The notes under the pieces were generated by a model. That model saw nothing but the letters and a program-made list of their open reading frames with translations. It was not told the DNA's origin and made no database searches. From contig CAZXXS010000108.1 of NCBI GenBank assembly GCA_964644845.1, positions 1 through 44,197 on the forward strand: a DNA stretch of 44,197 nt, written 5' to 3'. The position numbers were made by a program, and so were the translations under genes. Positions 36,608 to 44,197 of the stretch are shown one piece after another. The stretch's first letter is position 1. The number at the start of each line of letters is the position of its first letter. Origin of the DNA: Geothermovivens sp964644845 (GTDB taxonomy: Bacteria > Zhuqueibacterota > Zhuqueibacteria > Oleimicrobiales > Geothermoviventaceae).

Positions 36608-37027
36608 TCAGGACAGACGTGGACGCCGGAGACCCTCTGTACGTGCCCGGGCCAGGCGCACGTACTCACCCGCGGCTTCAGCCATGGCATCCAGCTGCCC
36701 CTTGATCTTTCGGCGAGCGCACTCTGGGTGGATCCGGATGCACTGGGTGGCTTTGCAGGTGTAGATTTTGCGGGTGCAATTGTTCTGCCGCAGGTACTCA
36801 CGTGTGGGTACCATCCTTGCAGTGATGTCGCGACGTGAGAAACGATCGCCAAGGCTGCCCAGCCCGAGTTCCACGGTTCGATCCCACACGAACCTTTGCA
36901 GCGCCACGACCTCGTTGTCATCCAGCAGGGAATCGACGAGACCGGAGAGCGGTCGCCCCTCGCACAGGTCGTGAAACACGCGCAACCGAAGCCCCAGAGG
37001 TAATTGCGTTGACGTTTTCCCGGCCAA
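36608..37027 (-). CDS. Uncharacterised small protein with C-x6-C-x4-C-x6-C, 139 aa
   Basis: I do not recognise it. TTG 37027 has GAGGA about 8 bases upstream, and the gene begins 10 bases after the pseudo-GTPase, so it is in the same operon. The first 80 residues look helical ('LRVFHDLCEGRPLSGLVDSLL'). The centre holds four cysteines in 'NNCTRKIYTC' and 'TQCIRIHPEC', a possible metal or iron-sulfur site. The tail is helical and basic. There is no signal peptide. Confidence 0.65.
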   Translation of the reverse strand: MAGKTSTQLPLGLRLRVFHDLCEGRPLSGLVDSLLDDNEVVALQRFVWDRTVELGLGSLGDRFSRRDITARMVPTREYLRQNNCTRKIYTCKATQCIRIHPECARRKIKGQLDAMAEAAGEYVRLARARTEGLRRPRLS

Positions 37028-37037
37028 AGGCTGTTCC

Positions 37038-37616
37038 TCACGTTGCTACTCGCCCGAGAGCCATGTCGACCAGTACCGCAATTGCTCGCCTCAACGACGC
37101 AGGCTGATCGAGATCGGCGCCAACTACCCGTGCACCAGCTCCCAGCGAGACACCTTCCGGGTAGGCCTGTGCTGGCAGCGGGTTGCCCCTGGACGAAAAT
37201 GCAAGAGCCACAAGCGGCGCGTCGTAACTGTCGGCGTACCAATCGGCCACGAGCTCGGCACGTTCTCTTAAAAAGGGAACATCCCACGGGTACAAGAGCA
37301 GGGCACCCAAAGCACGCGCGATCAACAGATCCAGTACGAGCGTTTCAGGCGAGTTCTGGACCGGGAGACCGTAGACCTGGAGTGCGCGTTCGCGCCCCAA
37401 ATCCAGCCGTCCCAGCAAAAGGCCCGGTGTTTCCAGATCAATGCCGCCGCAAAGGTTTCGAACAAAGCGTTGAACACTTGGCACATCCGGCGACAGGACC
37501 GCAACTTCAACCAGACGCACAGGCCCCCCGTATTCGGCAACTCCGCGCGCCGGGGCACTGACGGCCTCGCGCTCGGGCGCTCTCACGGAAAGTCCAGTTT
37601 CCGAGGCCTCTGCCAT
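37038..37616 (-). CDS. Degenerate Ras-like GTPase (pseudo-GTPase), 192 aa
   Basis: After a 30-residue tail the fold lines up with CvnD/MglA-type small GTPases: 'VEVAVLSPDVPSVQRFVRNL', 'LLLGRLDLGRERALQVYGLPVQ', 'IARALGALLLY' and the final helix 'ASLRRAIAVLVDMAL'. The motifs for nucleotide binding are gone. The P-loop GxxxxGK[ST] reads LSPDVPSVQ, the switch II PGQ reads PVQ, and NxxD reads FSSR. It probably cannot bind or hydrolyse GTP and may act as a binding platform. ATG 37616 has AAAGG upstream. Both neighbours lie within 40 bases. The assignment is by eye. Confidence 0.65.
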   Translation of the reverse strand: MAEASETGLSVRAPEREAVSAPARGVAEYGGPVRLVEVAVLSPDVPSVQRFVRNLCGGIDLETPGLLLGRLDLGRERALQVYGLPVQNSPETLVLDLLIARALGALLLYPWDVPFLRERAELVADWYADSYDAPLVALAFSSRGNPLPAQAYPEGVSLGAGARVVGADLDQPASLRRAIAVLVDMALGRVAT

Positions 37617-37652
37617 GATCAGCAAGCCTTTCGTGGCCGTTCACCCGTCACG

Positions 37653-38834
37653 TCACCGCTTCAACAGGTCCTGACGAACCTGCAACAGTTCGCTTTGCCC
37701 CAAACCTGGCCGGTTGCCAACCCGTCCCCGGAACACACGCCGGACCGGACGCGTCTGGCCTCCACCCGCAACCGCATCTGTACGAACCAGGGCCGAAAGC
37801 ACACGCAACGAACGGGTTTCGGGCGTCTGCGTTTCGCCGGTCTCGGGCAGTCCACTGTGTTGCACTTCGGCCACCAGACCCTTGTTCACGAGGCCGCGAA
37901 AAACTTCGAGCGACTGATCGCTGGATAACGTCCCGTCCGTCAAGAGGTCCAACAACGAACGCTTACCGTCCAACGCCGCGAGGAGTCGCGTTTCGTCCGC
38001 GGTGAGCTCCACATCTTCCTCCGGATGTAACGCCACGAGCGAACGTTCCAGACCTGGCAGTCCCGTCCCCAGGTCTAACAGAAGCGAGCGCAGACGTCGA
38101 TGTTCCTCAAAAACCGCGCTCACCGTGTTCTCTGCAAAATGTCTCGGCCTGTCAAACGTCCCGAATCGCAGCTCGTACTCACCGTCATCCCAGAGCAACA
38201 TGCGCAGCAGGGCCTTTTCAGGAGAGTAGCTGTTCAGTACCGCGTCGACAATTTCGCCTTCGTCTACAAACACGTAACCTTCCCGATTCTCCGTACGAAC
38301 CACGACGACGCCCGTTTTTGCTCCCACGGTCAAGAGCCGAATCAGATCCACAAGCGCCATGTCGCGCAGAGAACCCGAGAACGTCTGAGAACTGGAGATT
38401 TTGCGTGTGGCTGCCGCGCCGCGCTCCGCCCGCAAGCGTTCCAGCCGTGCGACCACTTCGCCGGCGGTAACCGGCAGCTGCACCAAATCGTCCGGCCCGT
38501 GTTCGTAGATCGACAGTCGATCGCTCAAACTTGACCCGTTCACGAGCACCAACCAAAGGGCGCCACTGCGCCGCACAAACTCGGCGACCCCAGCCACTCG
38601 GTCCGCGTCCAACGGTGCCTCGAAATACGTCACCAAAGCGTCCACAGGCGTCGTCTCAAGCACCGATGTCGCAGACTGGTAATCATCGAGGAGAACCGGA
38701 ACAAACCCGCTTTCCCGCAATCCTCGGTCGAGCGGGTCGACCAGTACGTCGGGGATCCCAATGCCCACAACTTTCAAGCTTGTTCGAGTCGTCGAAGAAG
38801 CCTCTTCCATGAGTGTCGGTTGCGTCCTTTCCAT
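37653..38834 (-). CDS. Pseudo-receiver plus PATAN (DUF4388) protein, 393 aa
   Basis: Residues 20-135 have the strand/helix rhythm of a receiver domain, but the phosphoacceptor position reads Tyr70 ('DALVTYFEAP') and the conserved Lys-Pro reads Leu-Pro ('LVQLPV'). Residues 153-250 are a PATAN/DUF4388 domain ('FSGSLRDMALVDLIRLLTVGAKTGVVVV', split here, then 'YVFVDEGEIVDAVL', 'LLWDDGEYELRFG'). Residues 272-325 look like a winged helix ('LAALDGKRSLLDLL', 'VFRGLVNKGLV'). The tail is disordered. There is no output enzyme. It lies between the tripartite protein and the pseudo-GTPase. The start could also be the ATG at 38810. Confidence 0.75.
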   Translation of the reverse strand: MERTQPTLMEEASSTTRTSLKVVGIGIPDVLVDPLDRGLRESGFVPVLLDDYQSATSVLETTPVDALVTYFEAPLDADRVAGVAEFVRRSGALWLVLVNGSSLSDRLSIYEHGPDDLVQLPVTAGEVVARLERLRAERGAAATRKISSSQTFSGSLRDMALVDLIRLLTVGAKTGVVVVRTENREGYVFVDEGEIVDAVLNSYSPEKALLRMLLWDDGEYELRFGTFDRPRHFAENTVSAVFEEHRRLRSLLLDLGTGLPGLERSLVALHPEEDVELTADETRLLAALDGKRSLLDLLTDGTLSSDQSLEVFRGLVNKGLVAEVQHSGLPETGETQTPETRSLRVLSALVRTDAVAGGGQTRPVRRVFRGRVGNRPGLGQSELLQVRQDLLKR

Positions 38835-38918
38835 CGTTGGTTGCGACTCTTCCGATCAGAGCAGGCGTCTGGCCGATCGCTACAAGCAGTCTAACCGTAC
38901 TACCCCTGAAGCCGTGGG

Positions 38919-40592
38919 TCAAGTTCGCGTGGCGTTGAACTCCTCGTGCAGAGCGTGTCGCAGCTCTTCAGAAGGCTCGCGCTCAAGCAGCAACAGGCGG
39001 TCACTCCTGTCCATGCGAAGCAACTCTCTCAAAATGCGTAACGAGGCCAGATTCGACGGCTCTACACCCGTCACAGCCACCACGATCGGCCCGGTGATCT
39101 GCTCGCGCAGAACCTGGTAAAGGTAAGCCACGTACTCCCAGCGGCGGCGATCATTCGCAGGCACAAGCAGCACTGCGCCCAGAACGTGTGGCACCAGCTT
39201 ACGCAAGAGAGGATCAACAACGTCGGTGGTGTCCAGGCCCAGAAGCCCGATCTGGTTCGACAGTACCCCGAGTTCCACCTCAACGCGCGTTCGAGCCGCC
39301 GAAAGAGACCGAGAAAGAAGACCTGTACTGGAGAGGGCCTCCAACAAATCGCGTCGTCCTGCCTTTTCGGAGCCAACGAAAAGCAACCACTGTTCGGGCA
39401 ATTGCTCGGGTAGAAGTTTCGGCTTTCGCTCTTCAACCCGCTCGACGGCCTGTTCCAGCCGAGCAGTTGGTTGTTCGACCGGCTCGGACTCTTCCGGCAA
39501 CCCTGCAGGTACAGTCTCAGCGATTTCAGGCTCCACAGGGGCCTCTTTTGCAGCCTCTGTAGGTGAGATCTTTTCGCCGGACTCGGGCTCAGCGATAACT
39601 TGCGGTTGGGTGGGTTGTGCTTCCGGTAAAGGAGCGGTCTCCACCTCAGAGCCGGGTACCACTTCGGCCACGTTTCGGTCCACCATTTTTACCAGCCGTT
39701 CGAGTGTCGTCAACTCGTCGTAGGGGCTGGCAGCTAAGATCTCATCCAGACTTCGTGAGCCGTCGAGCAAGGCCAGAAAGCGCCGCACGTCTGGAGCGAG
39801 CGAAGCGTCTTCTGGCATGCGACGGTACCGGGATGTCAGCCGGTAGTGCCCGTGGCGTGCGGGTAGCCGCTCCTCAAGTTCTCGCTTCCGTTCTGACCAG
39901 CGCACGGCCTCCAGTACAAGACCCAAGGTACTGATGCTGATGTTCGCTGCGGGCGACTCCTCATCCACAACCTCCACAGAGGGCTTTTCCCAGCCCAGCA
40001 TTGTGTACGCCGCTTTCTCGCCCTGCAACCCGTCCAGCCGGGCATACGTCACGGCTCCGTCCTGCAACCCGATTTCACCGCGCTGCCCGGCGAGGTTGCG
40101 TACGTGCAGAACAACGGTCTTTCTCTCGGCGGCAAGCTGTTCGATCAACTCAACGAGGGGCACTTCCTCCGTCTGCTCTGGCTGCGACGTTGCTGGTTTC
40201 GTCTCAGCCAGCACTTTTTCCTTCCTTGCAAGCACCATTCGGATGCGGGCTGCAATTTCCGAGACGTACATGGGCTTGTTCATGACGTCTTTTGCCCCAA
40301 GCCGCAGCCAGCGCTCGCGTTCATCTGGTGATGGATCTTTTGTCAGAAAGAGAACCGTGGGGTCGAAGCGGTCTGGTGCTGCACCAAGCCGCTGGAGAAA
40401 TTCTTCGGCGCTCATATCGGGGAAACGGGCCTCGGCGAGGATGACGTCAGGCTGCAGATCCGGGATCATGCGAAGTGCTTCCGTGCCGCTCGACACACTG
40501 AGCACTTCGAACTCCTGTTTTACCAGACTTTCTTGAAGTACAAGCTGGTTGCGCGTGGAAGGATCCACCACCAGAACCCGGACCTGGCCCAT
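38919..40592 (-). CDS. Receiver (Asp-to-Glu) / PATAN / winged-helix / pseudo-GTPase protein, 557 aa
   Basis: The first domain (4-124) is a receiver in which the phosphosite is Glu54 ('VILAEARFPDM') and the acidic pair is Asp10-Pro11; Thr84 and Lys106 are kept. Glutamate here may lock an active-like state. A PATAN/DUF4388 domain (about 143-240: 'EEVPLVELIEQLAAERKTV', 'GEIGLQDGAVTYARL') and a winged-helix-like segment (about 262-312) follow, then a Pro/Glu linker of 85 residues. The last 160 residues resemble a Ras-like GTPase with a broken P-loop (G407 SEKAG RR) and 'VAVTGVE' for NxxD. ATG 40592 has GGGGAG 7 bases upstream. It is first in the operon. Confidence 0.8.
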   Translation of the reverse strand: MGQVRVLVVDPSTRNQLVLQESLVKQEFEVLSVSSGTEALRMIPDLQPDVILAEARFPDMSAEEFLQRLGAAPDRFDPTVLFLTKDPSPDERERWLRLGAKDVMNKPMYVSEIAARIRMVLARKEKVLAETKPATSQPEQTEEVPLVELIEQLAAERKTVVLHVRNLAGQRGEIGLQDGAVTYARLDGLQGEKAAYTMLGWEKPSVEVVDEESPAANISISTLGLVLEAVRWSERKRELEERLPARHGHYRLTSRYRRMPEDASLAPDVRRFLALLDGSRSLDEILAASPYDELTTLERLVKMVDRNVAEVVPGSEVETAPLPEAQPTQPQVIAEPESGEKISPTEAAKEAPVEPEIAETVPAGLPEESEPVEQPTARLEQAVERVEERKPKLLPEQLPEQWLLFVGSEKAGRRDLLEALSSTGLLSRSLSAARTRVEVELGVLSNQIGLLGLDTTDVVDPLLRKLVPHVLGAVLLVPANDRRRWEYVAYLYQVLREQITGPIVVAVTGVEPSNLASLRILRELLRMDRSDRLLLLEREPSEELRHALHEEFNATRT

Positions 40593-40987
40593 CTCAAAAC
40601 TCCCCTTTTGCGGTGAAAACCGTTCAGGCAGCCCCCCTGAACACAGCTCGGCCCTTTGCAAACCGTCGGAATATAGACAAAGCCCCGGGGCAAATCAAGC
40701 GAAAAGCGAACAGTTGGTTCTCGCGTGCCATTGCGTCGCTTCTACATCCCCGAGAGGCACTGCCTGCCAGTTGGGAACACGATCCAATCACCTGGCGCCA
40801 GCTACCGTCGTGACATGCCCCAAGGAACCGATTTTTTCGCGCTCGACATGTTTGCACGGAAAAACGTCCACATACCGGAACACTGCAGTACGCAGCACCT
40901 TCCTGGCGTCGCAAATCATTGCCCTCTTTGTGGGATTTCCTCAGGAACGGCCGAGGCATTTCCTTCAACAGCGCAGACTCCGGCCAC

Positions 40988-41130
40988 GTGGGACCTTGCG
41001 GGCTCTGCCGGAACCTCGAACAGATTTGGGCACCTGCGGGGGTCCGCGAGTTTTGGGTGTTCACAAGAGTTCCGGGATCCAGTTACGCTTTAGCACGGGA
41101 AAGCACCTGTTCTGTCGGGGACACCCAGCG
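40988..41130 (+). pseudogene. Frameshifted remnant of a small CxxC...C...DP protein
   Basis: One frame reads 'GPCGLCRNLEQIWAPAG'. At the G-run 41038-41042 the similarity jumps to the next frame, 'GSASFGCSQEFRDPVTL', then TAG at 41091-41093, then 'HGKAPVLS'. Joined, this follows the pattern I recall for a short, widespread uncharacterised protein: CxxCRHxRxVxSxRGSxFxLCxxSxxDPRFPKYPxLPVxxC. The stop falls where a Lys is expected. A 1-base indel plus a nonsense change would explain it. Confidence 0.5.
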
Positions 41131-41255
41131 GAGAAAGGGGCAGTGCCCTGACGTTGCAGGGTCGGCCAGAAGTTGAAAACGAGAGGCGAGAAATGCCGGT
41201 CTGGCCCGCATGTCGATCCAGAGGATGGTAGTGAGGTGGGGGCGCTGACGCGTAA

Positions 41256-41282
41256 ACTCTGTAACCCTACGGGTTACAGAGT
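41256..41282. repeat. Perfect 12-bp inverted repeat (stem-loop)
   Basis: ACTCTGTAACCC-TAC-GGGTTACAGAGT has a 12-bp perfect stem and a 3-nt loop. There is no T-run on either side. It ends 44 bases before the -35 box of the consensus promoter, so it may be an operator, a REP-like element or a transposon relic. Confidence 0.75.
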
Positions 41283-41326
41283 GGGAACCATTTGACTGAT
41301 CAGTACACCTGGGCAAAACTTGCCCC

Positions 41327-41355
41327 TTGACAAATCTCCCGAAATTGCTTATAAT
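41327..41355 (+). promoter_or_regulatory. Perfect consensus sigma-70 promoter
   Basis: TTGACA (41327-41332), a 17-base spacer and TATAAT (41350-41355) match the consensus at all twelve positions. Transcription should start near 41362 and run into the exported-protein gene at 41741. Confidence 0.85.
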
Positions 41356-41361
41356 CAATTG

Positions 41362-41740
41362 TCACATTGGGGGATTAGCAGCCATGGTGGCTGTTCTGTC
41401 TCTTCGAAGCCTCACAACGCAGTACCATCACCGACGAGAAGTCCTTTCGTCTGCTGGCAATGGGCGGGAATGGACAAGGGAAGTGAACTGGCGGAGAGGG
41501 TTTACAACGTGGAGAAAGGAGGTGATGGTCCCACTACGCGCTCACCGTTGCACACCCACGAGGGGGCACAGTCCGGTCCTGAGGACCGACACGGGAAGTT
41601 TCCAGTTTCAGCAAGCCTCACGAATCCCCAACCTGAACAATCATCAGCCTGAAAGGAGGTGGTCACGGCAACGAGGACCAATTCGCCCTTATTTGTCCCC
41701 GTAGTAAAGTGGCATGTGAACCAAAGCTAGAGAGGTTGAA
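41362..41740 (+). promoter_or_regulatory. Long leader with two AAAGGAGGTG motifs and a hairpin
   Basis: About 380 bases lie between the consensus promoter and ATG 41741. They hold two copies of GAAAGGAGGTG (near 41516 and 41652), which are stronger ribosome-binding sequences than the AGAGG before the actual start. They also hold a 6-bp hairpin CGGTCC-TGA-GGACCG (41574-41588). A 60-codon frame (41470-41652) runs through it with no family similarity. The leader may carry a small translated peptide or a regulatory fold. Confidence 0.45.
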
Positions 41741-44197
41741 ATGAAGAGGAAACTCTTGGTCGGCTTGGTTTTCAGCAGCTTCTTGTTTGCGAGCTTGGCC
41801 GTGGCTGCTGTGGGTACACAGAAAGCAGCACCGGTCAACAAAGCCAAGCAGGAACTCTCGAAAATCAAGCGCACGACTCTTCCCCCCAGCGCCATTTTCT
41901 CCAACACCAAAGCCACCCAGAACCCCACCATTTGGTCTGATGATTTTGAAGGCTCACAGCCAAACTGGGTTACCGATGCAAGCTGGAACCACGTCGACAC
42001 CCCAAACGGCCGTGCCTTCCAGGATTCCAGCGCGTGGGAACTAACCGAAGAAAACGCGAACAGCCCAACGCACAGCTGGCACGCCAAACTGGGGTTGGAC
42101 GAGGAACTCGACTTCGTCATTTCCCCGGTCATCTACCTGCCAACGGAAGTCGAGGTTGAAGGCATCACCAGCCCGTTGAAAGGGCTGAAACTTGGCTACA
42201 TGTTGGATGTCGACACCCCCGAGGGCACGAACAGCTGGGCGCACCTGGTTGGTTCGGCGGAGTGCTGGTGGCACTTTACCAATGACAATCCGGGCGCAGG
42301 CAGCAGCTCCTGGTACATGGAACCCGTGGATATCCCCCACTGGCGCCAGTGGCTGACCACACCCGAAATCGACTTGACGGGGTCCGGCTCTGCTGTAACC
42401 CTCTCATTCATGCACAAATACGACTCCGAGCCGGAATTTGATTATTACAGCGTCGATGTGTCGACCGACAATTTCATCAGCTACACCAATCTGGCTTTCT
42501 ACGATGGCAGCAATCCTCAACTGGATTGGACGAACGTAACCTTGGATCTGTCGGCCTGGGCTGGCCAGAAAATCAAGATCCGGTTCAGCAGCAAGGGTGA
42601 CTACGGCACTGCGCAGGGTTTTTGGGCCATCGACGAGATCAAGGTGAGCGACGGCACCACCGACTTCTTCTACGACGACGGCGGTGAAGATGGCACCTCG
42701 GCCATGGTGAAAGCCGGTTTTGTGCCAGGAAGCAACTTCGGCGGTTTAACAGCCGATGGAACTTCCAATCCGAATCCTAACTGGCAGGAAATGACTGTGG
42801 ACGTTCCTGGTGTCGGGGCAGGCATGGCCATCGAACCCGGTGACAGCGTGCGCATCGCTTTTCAGTGGGTTTCCGACGGCACTGCCACAACCGGTCGCGG
42901 CTTGTACATCGACGACGTGAATCTGTACGCGGTCGGCACGCTGCCGTTTGACGTAGCCGTTGTCGGCGTGAAGGGCTTTTACGAAGATGCCATCGTTGGA
43001 CACACGGTGGCACCGGTTGTGCTTATTCAGAACATCGGTCTGCAGAGCATCAGCGGAACGATCCGCTGGGTCGGCGACATCTACAAGATCGAAGGTGAGG
43101 ATACCGTCAAGGTCTGGCCGGCCATGTTCGGTAGCGTGAATGTTACCGACTTCGCCCGTGATTCTGTGCTGGCTATTCCGGTCAATCCCAACCGCGCTTG
43201 GCCGGTGGAAGAACCTGGCACCTACCTGCTGATGGGCAAAGTCAGCCCGCCGACCGACGGCGATCTGACAAACAACGTGATCGACATGACCGTGCAGGTG
43301 CTTGGTCCTCCGCTCGAAGAGGTCCTGTGGCGCTGCGATTTTGAGCCGCGCGCGGGTCAGACCTCGCTTGAGGACTTCGGCTTCACCGTGGTCAACGGTG
43401 GTGGCAACGATCTGACCGGTCTGAACAACAACAAGTGGGAGTATTTGCCCTTCGTTTTCGGTGAGGGCTCCGCGTTGATTTCCTGGGCTTGGGGTGCCGT
43501 TGACCTCGGGCCAGATCAGGTTGCACCTCTCGACAGTTCAGAAGTTCTGGATGAGTACCTGATCACGCCCGCCATTGACATCTCCAAGCTGGAGAGAGAA
43601 GCCACGCTCTACATGCAGTACTGGGTCTACTTCCGGCCGTCGCATCCAGCTGTTGGAGCGCCTTTTGGTGTGCAATGGAGCGACTTCGACATCGACTGGT
43701 CGATCGACGGTGGCGAAACCTGGCATCGTGCCTTCCACTGGGAAGATCACGATTCGACAACATCTCCGTTGACCCGCCTGCCGCACTGGTACTACGGTCC
43801 CGATGATCCTCGTTCGCCACTGAGCTGGTTGACCCAGCTGAATGTGGATCTGACTCCAGCCGTCCGGATGGGTGGCCAGCAAATCCAAATCCGCTTCCAC
43901 CTGTGGTCGGAGAATTCCTACTTCATCGGCTGCGATGTGGACAACATCATCGTCTACTCCGGTCTGGGCCATCCGATGATCAAAATGGTGGAAGACATCC
44001 CGAACGACAACGGCAAGCAGGTTGCTGTGTGCTGGCGCTCCTCGTTCAGCGAGCTTCAGACCATCTGGACACAGAACATGGCGGGTGAGTACGAACAGCA
44101 CATCATCACCCACTACAACGTGTGGCGCAACTCGGTGCCAGGCGAAGTTTCGCCAACCAACGCCGTTAAGGTCCCGGACATGAAGACCATGCTGGCT
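41741..44197 (+). CDS. Large exported multi-domain beta-sandwich protein (N-terminal 819 aa, cut by window end)
   Basis: The frame is open from ATG 41741 to the last base. A signal peptide (about 1-23) ends in Ala-Val-Ala-Ala. Module 1 (about 60-330) is a MAM/jelly-roll-like adhesion unit ('WSDDFEGSQPNWV', 'VTLSFMHKYDSEPEFDYYSVDVS', 'GFWAIDEIKV'). Module 2 (about 403-520) is Ig/CARDB-like ('PGTYLLMGKVSPPTDGDLTNNV'). Module 3 (from about 525) repeats the first type ('DFEPRAGQ', 'YLITPAIDISKLE', 'GCDVDNIIVY'). From about 750, 'DIPNDNGKQVAVCWRSS' begins a fibronectin-type unit. Such proteins usually end in a T9SS signal, which would lie outside the window. The perfect promoter suggests abundant expression. 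Confidence 0.85.
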   Translation, partial: MKRKLLVGLVFSSFLFASLAVAAVGTQKAAPVNKAKQELSKIKRTTLPPSAIFSNTKATQNPTIWSDDFEGSQPNWVTDASWNHVDTPNGRAFQDSSAWELTEENANSPTHSWHAKLGLDEELDFVISPVIYLPTEVEVEGITSPLKGLKLGYMLDVDTPEGTNSWAHLVGSAECWWHFTNDNPGAGSSSWYMEPVDIPHWRQWLTTPEIDLTGSGSAVTLSFMHKYDSEPEFDYYSVDVSTDNFISYTNLAFYDGSNPQLDWTNVTLDLSAWAGQKIKIRFSSKGDYGTAQGFWAIDEIKVSDGTTDFFYDDGGEDGTSAMVKAGFVPGSNFGGLTADGTSNPNPNWQEMTVDVPGVGAGMAIEPGDSVRIAFQWVSDGTATTGRGLYIDDVNLYAVGTLPFDVAVVGVKGFYEDAIVGHTVAPVVLIQNIGLQSISGTIRWVGDIYKIEGEDTVKVWPAMFGSVNVTDFARDSVLAIPVNPNRAWPVEEPGTYLLMGKVSPPTDGDLTNNVIDMTVQVLGPPLEEVLWRCDFEPRAGQTSLEDFGFTVVNGGGNDLTGLNNNKWEYLPFVFGEGSALISWAWGAVDLGPDQVAPLDSSEVLDEYLITPAIDISKLEREATLYMQYWVYFRPSHPAVGAPFGVQWSDFDIDWSIDGGETWHRAFHWEDHDSTTSPLTRLPHWYYGPDDPRSPLSWLTQLNVDLTPAVRMGGQQIQIRFHLWSENSYFIGCDVDNIIVYSGLGHPMIKMVEDIPNDNGKQVAVCWRSSFSELQTIWTQNMAGEYEQHIITHYNVWRNSVPGEVSPTNAVKVPDMKTMLA

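Larger units (their letters stand above)
40593..41740. other. 1.15-kb intergenic and regulatory region
   Basis: The region separates two divergent transcription units. It holds a decayed CxxC-protein gene (40988-41130), a perfect 12-bp stem-loop (41256-41282), a consensus promoter (41327-41355) and a leader of about 380 bases. The first 390 bases after the tripartite gene start show nothing recognisable. Confidence 0.6.

Noticed and set aside
36870..36890. GGTTCGATCCC, resembling a tRNA T-arm
   Set aside because: It lies inside the four-cysteine protein gene and no acceptor, D or anticodon stems can be built around it.
1..44197. CRISPR arrays, rRNA genes, complete insertion sequences
   Set aside because: No regularly spaced identical repeats, no rRNA-like sequence and no transposase gene with terminal repeats were seen.

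Overview
The window comes from a bacterial chromosome of moderately high GC. Nearly all genes lie on the minus strand. The organism is most likely an FCB-superphylum bacterium outside Bacteroidota proper (Calditrichota/KSB1-like lineages would fit), but I cannot fix the phylum. The reasons are a PorX-type regulator (13157-14725), a secreted GH5 enzyme ending in a type IX secretion (T9SS) type A sorting domain (33407-35404), and a large exported beta-domain protein (41741 onward). Unlike typical Bacteroidota, most genes have GGAGG-type ribosome binding sites, and one promoter is a perfect TTGACA-N17-TATAAT.

Layout. 1-170: tail of a BON-domain gene and its terminator. 504-5799: a translationally coupled operon of a TPR/periplasmic-binding lipoprotein-like protein, a cluster-type LarE and a membrane-anchored glycoside-hydrolase-like protein. 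6039-14725: housekeeping genes porX, tsaE, tsaB, rimI, accD, surE, guaA and glmS. 14774-16057: promoter and leader of porX, then a decayed hicBA pair on the plus strand. 16058-18238: GH92 mannosidase lipoprotein. 18239-19411: gene desert with possible relics. 19412-33027: pruA, thiC, a helical-repeat protein, DUF2207, an APH-fold kinase, a DUF3307-like membrane protein with satD, a HIT protein, EF-G2 and an acyl-CoA ligase. 33407-35404: secreted GH5. 35487-40592: a five-gene minus-strand cluster of a membrane metallopeptidase, a small four-cysteine protein, a pseudo-GTPase, a pseudo-receiver/PATAN protein and a receiver(D-to-E)/PATAN/pseudo-GTPase protein. 40593-41740: a regulatory region with a decayed small CxxC gene, a perfect 12-bp stem-loop and a consensus promoter. 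41741-44197: start of the exported protein, cut by the window end.

How it fits together. The secreted GH5 and GH92 enzymes, the GH-like protein and PorX suggest a polysaccharide-degrading organism that uses T9SS. The most novel region is 36608-40592. There, successive genes carry signalling folds (receiver, PATAN, Ras-like GTPase) that have lost their catalytic residues, which looks like a scaffold or polarity-type signalling complex rather than an enzyme cascade. Small decayed genes (hicBA, the CxxC protein) sit in the larger intergenic gaps.
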